DNA of 5,175 nucleotides. Source: Streptococcus oralis (GTDB lineage: Bacteria > Bacillota > Bacilli > Lactobacillales > Streptococcaceae). The position numbers and the translations under genes are program-made. The notes under the pieces are model-generated. The model did no database searches, was not told where the DNA came from, and saw nothing but the letters and a program-made list of their open reading frames with translations. Below, one piece after another: positions 1-4,763 of the stretch (the stretch's first letter is position 1; each line of letters begins with the position of its first letter). The stretch covers positions 1-5,175 of the forward strand of contig CAJPKC010000114.1 of the NCBI GenBank assembly GCA_905370255.1, read 5' to 3'.

Positions 1-2714
1 CCTTCCTTCGTAACTTTAATCGTTACTTCAGCCTTCATTGTATCGTAAGTCATACCAGCTTCTTTATTTTCTGGAATAACTTCTTCTACAGTGTATTTGT
101 GATTACCAACTTGAGTATTGTCAAAGGTCAAATCATCAAAGGCTACAACACCTTCTTTAGTATTTGTCTTAGTTTGAAGAACTTTACCAGTTGAATCTTT
201 CAATACGAAGCTGAATTCACCGGCTTTCAACTCACGACCTGCGAGAGCCTTGCTAAAGTCAAACTTAGTTTTAACTGGAGCTACAACGTAGTTGTTGAAG
301 ACTTTATCATCTGCGCTTGAGGCAAATCCACCAGTACCACTGTATTTAACTGAAGCTTGCAAATCACCTTTAGAGTTTTCAGTTACAGTAACAGTCATCT
401 TAACTGTCATGCCATCGTAATCGACGTTTGTATCTGATCCTTTAACCTCAGTGATTGTGTAAGTGTATGTACCAACTTTATTAAAGGTTAATTTGCTAAA
501 TGTTGCTTTGCCGTTTTTGTTAGTGACAGTTTCTTCATATCCTGGTAGTGATTTATTTTCTTGATCTTTTTCAATCTTGAAGCTAAATTCACCATCAACA
601 AGTACACGTCCTTCAAGTTGTTTTTCAACTTCTGGAGTTACTGTTACAGGTTCTTGTTTAACATAGTAGTAGATTGGTTGTTTATATGGTGTCAATGAGT
701 TGAGCAAGTCAACGTTGGTACCAATACCATTTACCCCACGAATCAATTGTTCGTTTGGAGAAAGGTGTCCAATATTATCTCCCAAGAATGGAACAAAGAC
801 AGTCTTATACGGTGTGTATCCAGCAGCTTTTTGGAAGTCAAATGGAACTTCCTTACCATTTGCATAGGTTACACCTTTACTATCAGTGAAAGCAATTGTA
901 TTAAGAGGTGATTTCTTAACAGCTAATTCTTGTTTGTTGTAATCACCTGGTTTAATTGGTTTCGTTTCTGCCAGCAACATGTAGCCATCAGTGCTCAATG
1001 TACCATCAGAACGTTTGCTTTGTTGTCTTGGATCTAGTAAGTAAACGCGAACAACTACAGTTCCATCTTCACCTACGATTTCTTTAATACGTTTAATTCC
1101 TGCACGCTCAGCATCCATGAATTTCGTACCAACAGTGTAAGGACGGCTTACATAACCTGATTGATCATTTGCATCAGCTGCTTGATAAAGTTTGTATCCA
1201 TCAAATTGGCGCTCTCCAGATGCTGTGAAGTTTTGACCTTCCATAGCTTTAAGAGTGTATGAAGCTAAGTCTACTTCATTACCATTTGCTTTATAATCTT
1301 GAACAGTTACATCAGTTTTATTCGCATTAAATGTTGGATTGTTTTTATCAACTACTTTATAGTAAGTTGTTTTATTAACTGATACTGGAATCTTGGCGTT
1401 AGTATCCGTAATCGTACGACCGTTATAAGCTGGTTCTACAACGTTAATAATATCCGTTGATGTACGAGCAGCGTAAACGTCATCGTATAATTTTTTCTCA
1501 GCTGGCGTAAGGTTGTGTCCTGGTGCAACTAAAGCTTGAATACTTGCTCCAACTTCATAACCAAACTGAATGAATGGTTGGTCAGTTTTACCAGGGCCAG
1601 CTCCTGTACCTGGATCGTAATCAACTTGGAAAGTTAATTCTCCCCTAGATGCAGACTTGGTAGTCGTGAATTTTTGAATACCACTAGAAGCTGTAATCGT
1701 TCTTGTTTCTACTACATTGCCAGTGTTTTTATCCATCAATTCAACAGTCGTATCTGTTGAAGCATCAAACCTCTTGTAAGCACGTACATAGTAGTTTGTA
1801 TTGTAACGTTCATTGAAACGAGTAAGGTCTACAATACTATAGGTGTAGACATCGCCTTCTTTAGCAGCATATCCTGATGGTACTGTTTGTGAACGAACAC
1901 TTGCACCATTTGGATCCGTCATATCAGGTGTAGCAACTTCACCGTCTTTTAGGAAAGTTGCTACAGCAACCGGCTCGTTATTGTGGTCTGTAACAGCACG
2001 ACGTCCACGACGGCTACGACTTGTTGCCAAAGCGCCAGCATTAGTCAAATCAGTTGCAGCGCGGTCAAGTGTTGCACTACGATCTGCTGCTGTTCCTACA
2101 GAATAAAAACGTGCAGAACCACGTGTGTTAAGACTTGTAGTTGCTGCCGCAGTTTCGGCTGCTGCTGTTTCTTCAGCTACTGGAGCTGCTGTTGCTGCAG
2201 AACGGTTAGCTGCTGTAGCTGAAGCGTTTGAAGCTGCTGTTGTTGAAGCTGTTGTTTCAACGTTGTTGCTAGCTACATTTGTAGATGCCGCTGTGGCTGG
2301 CTTAGCTGCTTCTGTAGCAGCTTTTTCAGTTGGTTTTGCAGCCTCTGAAGCTGGTTTTGTTGCTTCAGGTTTTGCAGTTTCTGTAGCTTGTTTGTCAGTT
2401 GTCTCTGCGGCAGCCTTATCTGTTGCTGATGCTTCTGGCGTCAAGTTAAATGTTGACGCAGTTGCCTCAGTTGAAGATACAGCTGCAGTAGGATCTGCTT
2501 GAGCTGTTGATGCTGTAGACGTCTCAACCAGGTCTGACGAACTTTCGCCCTCAACTGATGAACCAGGGTTTGATGAAGAAGCATCAGGTGCTGTGACTTC
2601 ATCAGCCTGTGCAGTGTGAGCAGCAAAGAGTGCCGTTCCTAGCAAGACTGAAGCGACACCAAACGAATATTTACGCAATGAAAATCGTTGGCGTCTGTTA
2701 AAAATGTCTTTCAT
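1..2714 (-). CDS. YSIRK-signal cell-surface adhesin with FctA-like isopeptide domains (3' end outside window)
   Basis: The reading frame is open from ATG at 2714 to the window edge, giving 904 complete codons without a stop; the C-terminus, where an LPXTG sorting signal would be expected, is not in view. Residues 1-37 form a YSIRK-type signal peptide (FSLRKYSFGVAS at 11-22, hydrophobic core, likely cleavage after AQA at 35-37). Residues 38 to about 205 are Ala/Thr/Glu/Ser-rich low-complexity stalk, followed by a basic cluster RSRRGRR at 233-239. Residues about 245-684 form a folded-looking region that I cannot assign to a family. Two related modules follow at about 688-810 and 811 onward, resembling streptococcal pilin isopeptide linker (FctA-like) domains. 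The protein is probably exported by Sec, anchored to peptidoglycan by sortase and used in adhesion; the ligand is unknown. The start is supported by an AGGGAG ribosome site 7 nt upstream and by the signal peptide. It is transcribed alone from its own promoter. Confidence 0.93.
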   Translation of the reverse strand, partial: MKDIFNRRQRFSLRKYSFGVASVLLGTALFAAHTAQADEVTAPDASSSNPGSSVEGESSSDLVETSTASTAQADPTAAVSSTEATASTFNLTPEASATDKAAAETTDKQATETAKPEATKPASEAAKPTEKAATEAAKPATAASTNVASNNVETTASTTAASNASATAANRSAATAAPVAEETAAAETAAATTSLNTRGSARFYSVGTAADRSATLDRAATDLTNAGALATSRSRRGRRAVTDHNNEPVAVATFLKDGEVATPDMTDPNGASVRSQTVPSGYAAKEGDVYTYSIVDLTRFNERYNTNYYVRAYKRFDASTDTTVELMDKNTGNVVETRTITASSGIQKFTTTKSASRGELTFQVDYDPGTGAGPGKTDQPFIQFGYEVGASIQALVAPGHNLTPAEKKLYDDVYAARTSTDIINVVEPAYNGRTITDTNAKIPVSVNKTTYYKVVDKNNPTFNANKTDVTVQDYKANGNEVDLASYTLKAMEGQNFTASGERQFDGYKLYQAADANDQSGYVSRPYTVGTKFMDAERAGIKRIKEIVGEDGTVVVRVYLLDPRQQSKRSDGTLSTDGYMLLAETKPIKPGDYNKQELAVKKSPLNTIAFTDSKGVTYANGKEVPFDFQKAAGYTPYKTVFVPFLGDNIGHLSPNEQLIRGVNGIGTNVDLLNSLTPYKQPIYYYVKQEPVTVTPEVEKQLEGRVLVDGEFSFKIEKDQENKSLPGYEETVTNKNGKATFSKLTFNKVGTYTYTITEVKGSDTNVDYDGMTVKMTVTVTENSKGDLQASVKYSGTGGFASSADDKVFNNYVVAPVKTKFDFSKALAGRELKAGEFSFVLKDSTGKVLQTKTNTKEGVVAFDDLTFDNTQVGNHKYTVEEVIPENKEAGMTYDTMKAEVTIKVTKE
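3..653 (-). repeat. Tandem FctA-like pilin isopeptide domains in the adhesin
   Basis: Two homologous modules encode residues about 688-810 and 811-904 (the second incomplete). They share a Lys-containing first strand (VEKQLEGRVLVDGEFSF and FSKALAGRELKAGEFSF), a central K/E-x-G-x-x-x-F-x-x-L-T-F segment, a G-x-Y/H-x-Y-T-(I/V)-x-E-V strand, and a YD-x-M-x-(V/A)-x-(M/V)-T-(V/I) strand. Module 1 ends in VFNNY. By analogy with FctA-like domains, the expected intramolecular Lys-Asn isopeptide would be K698-N807 with E756 as catalytic acid in module 1, and K822 with E878 in module 2, whose Asn lies beyond the window. The residue assignments are by eye. Confidence 0.75.
1998..2018 (-). other. Basic cluster RSRRGRR in the adhesin (residues 233-239)
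   Basis: Five arginines in seven residues sit between the low-complexity stalk and the start of the folded region. In an exported protein such a cluster is exposed and could be a protease-sensitive hinge or bind a polyanion. This role is inference; the sequence shows only the cluster and its boundary position. Confidence 0.6.
2100..2603 (-). other. Ala/Thr/Glu-rich low-complexity stalk of the adhesin
   Basis: This stretch encodes residues 38-205 right after the signal peptide. Composition is dominated by Ala, Thr, Ser and Glu, with loosely repeated units such as ATKPASEAAKP and ATEAAKPATAAS and almost no aromatic residues. Such regions in Gram-positive surface proteins are usually unfolded or extended spacers. 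The same bias produces long open frames on the opposite strand that are not genes. Confidence 0.8.
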
Positions 2715-2721
2715 TTCAAGT

Positions 2722-2727
2722 CTCCCT
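2722..2727 (-). promoter_or_regulatory. Ribosome binding site of the adhesin gene
   Basis: On the minus strand AGGGAG lies 7 nt before the ATG at 2714, ideal spacing. It fixes the start just ahead of the YSIRK signal peptide. Confidence 0.85.
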
Positions 2728-2797
2728 CTGTATGAAATAGTTAGTTATAGGTCACGAGTATACAAGAATCCTATACTTGAACTCATGATTCTATTAC

Positions 2798-2826
2798 ATT
2801 CTAACATTCTGACAATTTATGGTCAA
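2798..2826 (-). promoter_or_regulatory. Promoter of the adhesin gene (extended -10)
   Basis: On the minus strand TTGACC (2821-2826) is followed after 17 bp by TAGAAT (2798-2803), with TG one base upstream of the -10 giving an extended -10 TGTTAGAAT. Transcription would start near 2791 and leave a 5' UTR of about 77 nt. A second candidate overlaps it: TTGTCA (2810-2815), 16 bp, TAGAAT (2788-2793). I cannot tell which one is used, and both may be. Confidence 0.7.
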
Positions 2827-2837
2827 GTGATTAAGGC

Positions 2838-2885
2838 AACTTTTTTAAAAAAAATCAAGTTGTCTGACAATTTATCCGACAACTT
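2838..2885. repeat. Direct and inverted repeat cluster upstream of the adhesin promoter, possible operator
   Basis: AAGTTGTC (2857-2864) and GACAACTT (2878-2885) are a perfect 8-bp inverted repeat around a 13-base centre. A further CAACTT lies at 2838-2843, so the CAACTT element occurs three times in alternating orientation. In addition TCTGACAATTTAT occurs at 2863-2875 and again at 2808-2820, the latter overlapping the promoter. The repeats lie just upstream of and inside the promoter, where an activator or repressor would bind; no regulator is recognised. Confidence 0.5.
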
Positions 2886-3171
2886 TCGTTCATTTTTTAC
2901 CCTTACAAGTGTAAAACCCTTGATTTTATTTACTTTATACCGTTTTCAAATTTATATTTTATTTTCTTTTCATTCCTAACTTTCTCATGTTTTTCACGGA
3001 AGATGTTAGACTTATGAGAGGATTTAACTCATTTTATTGGCTGATTTTCTTACTTTTATTCTAATTTTTACCTTCTTATTACAAACCATCCGATTCTGTA
3101 ACACCCTCGATAAACCATTGATATACAATTTAATAATTGCCTTTCACGACAATAGTCACCCACTACATTTT
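2886..3171. other. AT-rich spacer without a recognisable gene
   Basis: Apart from the palindrome at 2904-2913, I see no credible coding sequence, RNA gene or mobile element here. Open frames that cross it lack ribosome sites, and one runs through a terminator. Confidence 0.6.
2904..2913. promoter_or_regulatory. TACA-NN-TGTA palindrome, cop-box-like
   Basis: TACAAGTGTA matches the TACANNTGTA pattern recognised by CopY/BlaI-type repressors, and extends to TTACAAGTGTAA. It is about 80 bp upstream of the predicted adhesin -35 element, with no copper-homeostasis gene in view, so a chance match is quite possible. Confidence 0.2.
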
Positions 3172-3207
3172 CAAAAAAATAAAAAAACCAAGCATCATAA
3201 ACTTGGG
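3172..3207 (-). terminator. Rho-independent terminator of the membrane protein gene
   Basis: Read on the minus strand, CCAAG (3206-3202), a 9-base loop and CTTGG (3192-3188) form a stem that can extend by two A-T pairs around a bulged C. It is followed directly by seven T, one A and seven T (3187-3173). It lies about 35 bases after the stop codon at 3242-3244 and isolates that gene from the adhesin gene downstream. Confidence 0.85.
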
Positions 3208-3241
3208 TTAATCATCTTATTAGTTTCAGAGGTAACTTCCT

Positions 3242-4330
3242 CTATTTTTTTCTGATATGGTTGTCATTCCAAGACTGCAATTCTTGATAGGACTTGACTT
3301 TACCTTCTTCCTGAGTCGGTCTAAAAGCCCTAACCGGTAACTCGTAGGCATCCTGCCCTTCAGGTGCCATCCAATGGAGCAAGGTATTGAACCAGCTTTC
3401 GTTATTGATTTTACTTGGAAGCGTATAGATTCTAGCATGTTTGGTCTTAACAGCTTCATAAGCTTCCTTTTGCTCTTTGGCAAAGTTGGTACTATCCATA
3501 TTGAGGCTCCTGTCTTTTTCAGAAATGTAATAAAGAGCAGGTAGACTCGCAATTGGTGTTCCAGACGGATTATCAAAATCCTTACCATCAGTTGCACCTG
3601 GCCACATCTCAAGACCAAAAGGCTCTAAAGTCTTACGCATGTCAACATTAGCGTACTCCAATTCCGAGTCCAAAGTATTCGAGTTAGCTGGGATATTCAT
3701 TTCCTCGATTTTTTGAGTTTTGAGATTGAGGTATTTTTTATTAGAAGCAAAATCAGCTGACGATGCACCAAAAGGCATTTGTAAGTAGGCTTGGTCATTA
3801 AGCATGAAAAGCATTAGACTTGCCTGGTTTAAATAATCTTCATCCCCAGCTTTCTTAGCCAATTTCAAAAGGTCAATTTGTTTAGGTTTCTGATTTGGTT
3901 TTTCCGTGTCATACACATAGATATTAAAATAGTCATATTTATAAAGAGTTTCACCCTTGGCATTTTTCTTACCAGATACATCACCCTTGCACTCTTGAGT
4001 GACTAGGTATTGACCAGCTACCCCCACAATGTTAAACATGTTTCTATCATGACCAGGATTTGGTGTCACGAGTAGAAATTCCTTATTATCCCCGAAGGTT
4101 GTCAGGGTGATTTTAAACAAGGGATCTTCTGCATTGCTGCCGGAATAGACAGTTGTACTTGACTTGCTAGATGAGGCTGAGCCCTTGGTAGCCTTACTGC
4201 TACCACTCACAGCAAAAAAGATAGCCGTTCCTGCGATTACAAAAAGCAATGCCACTAAGAGACCTATAAAAACAATTTTTGTTGTCTTATCCCCCTTAGG
4301 TGTTGGCTTCTTTACAAACTTATTTCCCAT
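3242..4330 (-). CDS. Single-pass membrane protein of unknown function, 362 residues
   Basis: I do not recognise the family. The N-terminus is basic (KFVKKPTPKGDKTTK, residues 4-18), followed by one hydrophobic helix at about 19-41 and a Ser/Thr/Lys-rich linker to about 63. The remaining 300 residues are hydrophilic and mixed, with a single cysteine and no lipobox or LPXTG motif. By the positive-inside rule the large C-terminal part should lie outside the membrane, probably in the membrane-wall space. It contains aromatic-rich segments (YKYDYFNIYVYD, NNESWFNTLLHWMAPEG) but no catalytic motif that I can name. The start at 4330 is preferred over the in-frame ATG at 4342 (which would add four residues, MEII): GGAG at 4337-4340 is spaced 6 nt from 4330, and the upstream ATG abuts that ribosome site. 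It has its own promoter and terminator and is probably monocistronic. Confidence 0.9.
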   Translation of the reverse strand: MGNKFVKKPTPKGDKTTKIVFIGLLVALLFVIAGTAIFFAVSGSSKATKGSASSSKSSTTVYSGSNAEDPLFKITLTTFGDNKEFLLVTPNPGHDRNMFNIVGVAGQYLVTQECKGDVSGKKNAKGETLYKYDYFNIYVYDTEKPNQKPKQIDLLKLAKKAGDEDYLNQASLMLFMLNDQAYLQMPFGASSADFASNKKYLNLKTQKIEEMNIPANSNTLDSELEYANVDMRKTLEPFGLEMWPGATDGKDFDNPSGTPIASLPALYYISEKDRSLNMDSTNFAKEQKEAYEAVKTKHARIYTLPSKINNESWFNTLLHWMAPEGQDAYELPVRAFRPTQEEGKVKSYQELQSWNDNHIRKK

Positions 4331-4336
4331 AATAAT

Positions 4337-4340
4337 CTCC
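4337..4340 (-). promoter_or_regulatory. Ribosome binding site deciding the start of the membrane protein
   Basis: GGAG on the minus strand is 6 nt from the ATG at 4330. The alternative ATG at 4342-4340 overlaps the first G of this GGAG and has no purine-rich ribosome site of its own. Confidence 0.7.
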
Positions 4341-4359
4341 ATTTTTCAGTATTACTTCT

Positions 4360-4388
4360 AGTATAGCATAGGTGGGGACTATTGATAA
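4360..4388 (-). promoter_or_regulatory. Promoter of the membrane protein gene (extended -10)
   Basis: On the minus strand TTATCA (4383-4388), 17 bp, TATACT (4360-4365), with TG one base before the -10 (TGCTATACT). The predicted transcript start near 4353 gives a short 5' UTR of about 23 nt. The promoter is divergent from the ABC-F leader promoter. Confidence 0.8.
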
Positions 4389-4430
4389 GGTGCATCGGCG
4401 GTCTAAGAGGGCTGGATTTTTGATTTTCAT

Positions 4431-4459
4431 TTGACAAAATCCGTTAGACAGCGTAAAAT
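4431..4459 (+). promoter_or_regulatory. Promoter of the ABC-F leader and gene
   Basis: Consensus TTGACA (4431-4436), exactly 17 bp, then TAAAAT (4454-4459). Transcription should start near 4466, about 300 nt before the ABC-F start codon. Such a strong promoter in front of terminators fits control by premature termination rather than at initiation. Confidence 0.85.
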
Positions 4460-4484
4460 CGAGACAAGTAACATTCGGAGGTAA

Positions 4485-4496
4485 ATGGAGACATGA
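4485..4496 (+). CDS. Possible upstream ORF 1, three codons (MET)
   Basis: ATG GAG ACA TGA. The GGAGG at 4477-4481 is only 3 nt upstream, closer than optimal. Its stop overlaps the start of the next short ORF as ATGA, which could couple the two. It may merely be a by-product of the second ORF's ribosome site (GGAG at 4487-4490). Confidence 0.3.
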   Translation: MET

Positions 4497-4557
4497 ACAA
4501 CTAAGTCTATTCACAATAAACCTGCTTTATTTGATAGATTGTTTTCATGTCTTTTTT
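4489..4557 (+). terminator. First leader terminator, overlapping the short ORF
   Basis: AGACATGAA (4489-4497) pairs perfectly with TTCATGTCT (4544-4552). The stem continues inward with CAA/TTG (4498-4500 with 4539-4541), TCTA/TAGA (4506-4509 with 4535-4538), TCA/TGA (4511-4513 with 4532-4534) and AATAAA/TTTATT (4515-4520 with 4526-4531) around the loop CCTGC. That is 25 pairs interrupted by small bulges, followed by a T run to 4557. The lower stem is moderately stable and ends in the U tract expected of an intrinsic terminator. Confidence 0.75.
4493..4504 (+). CDS. Probable leader-peptide ORF, three codons (MNN)
   Basis: ATG AAC AAC TAA, with GGAGG at 4477-4481 at 11 nt and GGAG at 4487-4490 at 2 nt, so neither spacing is ideal but the region is strongly purine rich. 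It starts within about 30 nt of the predicted transcript start. The ATG is inside the 5' arm of the first terminator stem (4489-4497), so a ribosome stalled here would prevent that stem from forming. Very short ORFs are known in attenuators of ABC-F resistance genes. Confidence 0.5.
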   Translation: MNN

Positions 4558-4583
4558 GCGCTCTTTTTCTGTAGAAAACTTGT

Positions 4584-4619
4584 TGATGGTATCTGCGCTT
4601 TTTTGCGTCCACACCATCA
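4584..4619 (+). other. Central leader hairpin with symmetric internal loop
   Basis: TGATGGT (4584-4590) pairs with ACCATCA (4613-4619); a 4x4 internal loop (ATCT opposite CCAC) separates this from GCGC (4595-4598) pairing with GCGT (4605-4608) around a TTTTTT loop. No U tract follows, so this is not a terminator itself; it may be a fold that competes with others or protects the transcript. Confidence 0.5.
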
Positions 4620-4654
4620 CTATCTCCTAGAGAGCTTTTTAGCTAGATTCAAGG

Positions 4655-4686
4655 CAGTTCTATCTTATAAGGTAGGACTGTTTTTT
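4655..4686 (+). terminator. Second leader terminator
   Basis: CAGTTCTATC (4655-4664) pairs with GGTAGGACTG (4671-4680) over ten positions including two G-U pairs, with loop TTATAA, followed at once by TTTTTT (4681-4686). It sits 77 bases before the ABC-F start codon with no complete gene in front of it, so it should be conditional. TCTATC in its 5' arm could pair with GATAGA at 4533-4538 in the first terminator, a possible link between the two. Confidence 0.85.
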
Positions 4687-4693
4687 GACCTTT

Positions 4694-4736
4694 GATATTG
4701 TTTGAAGTAAAAGCCTACTTCCCATGAAACAATATC
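4694..4736 (+). other. Long hairpin between second terminator and ABC-F start
   Basis: GATATTGTTT (4694-4703) pairs perfectly with AAACAATATC (4727-4736), and inside it GAAGTA (4704-4709) with TACTTC (4716-4721); the two helices are separated by the one-sided bulge CCATG and closed by loop AAAGCC. Sixteen pairs without mismatch are unlikely by chance. It lacks a following U tract; it may stabilise the mRNA or affect translation start. Confidence 0.75.
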
Positions 4737-4754
4737 CACAAACACTCTGACCTA

Positions 4755-4759
4755 GGAGG
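4755..4759 (+). promoter_or_regulatory. Ribosome binding site of the ABC-F gene, within a small hairpin
   Basis: AGGAGG ends 4 nt before the ATG at 4764, strong in sequence though somewhat close. GACCT (4749-4753) can pair with AGGTC (4757-4761) around the loop AGG, covering part of the site. A 5-bp stem is weak, so the effect may be small. Confidence 0.7.
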
Positions 4760-4763
4760 TCCT

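Larger units (their letters stand above)
4466..4763 (+). promoter_or_regulatory. Long structured leader of the ABC-F gene, predicted ribosome-mediated attenuator
   Basis: The leader holds, in order: a GGAGG ribosome site, overlapping three-codon ORFs (4485-4504), a 25-bp imperfect terminator stem (4489-4557), a small TTTTC/GAAAA hairpin (4565-4578), a hairpin at 4584-4619, a second terminator (4655-4686), a long hairpin (4694-4736), and a small hairpin over the ABC-F ribosome site (4749-4761). Leaders with a short ORF and a conditional terminator are known before antibiotic-resistance ABC-F genes in Firmicutes. Here the short ORF start codon lies in the 5' arm of the first terminator, so a stalled ribosome should block that stem. 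GTTTTC (4541-4546) in the 3' arm can alternatively pair with GAAAAC (4574-4579), a possible but weak antiterminator. The structure is seen in the sequence; the inducer and mechanism are inference. Confidence 0.75.

Noticed and set aside
1983..2222. 79-codon plus-strand frame rich in Cys and Ser
   Set aside because: It is antisense to the same low-complexity coding region, with an implausible composition for a real protein.
2125..2502. 125-codon open frame on the plus strand with Ala/Val-rich product
   Set aside because: It lies antisense to the Ala/Thr-rich stalk of the adhesin; the composition bias keeps the opposite strand open, and there is no ribosome site.
2704..2979. 91-codon plus-strand frame
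   Set aside because: It begins inside the adhesin signal-peptide region and runs through the adhesin ribosome site and promoter; no ribosome site of its own.
3013..3033. ATGAG/CTCAT inverted repeat in the spacer
   Set aside because: Short arms, AT-rich loop and no U tract; expected by chance in such sequence.
3037..3255. 72-codon plus-strand hydrophobic frame
   Set aside because: It starts at TTG without a ribosome site and runs through the terminator of the membrane protein gene.
3226..3618. 130-codon minus-strand frame
   Set aside because: It overlaps the 362-residue membrane protein in another frame on the same strand and has no family-like features.
4164..4361. 65-codon plus-strand frame
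   Set aside because: It is antisense to the membrane helix region of the 362-residue protein and extends into that gene's promoter.
4320..4514. 64-codon minus-strand frame
   Set aside because: It crosses both divergent promoters and the short ORFs of the ABC-F leader; no ribosome site.
4724..4750. Eight-codon frame MKQYPQTL ending just before the ABC-F ribosome site
   Set aside because: Its ATG is in the bulge and 3' arm of a long hairpin and no ribosome site precedes it, so translation is unlikely.
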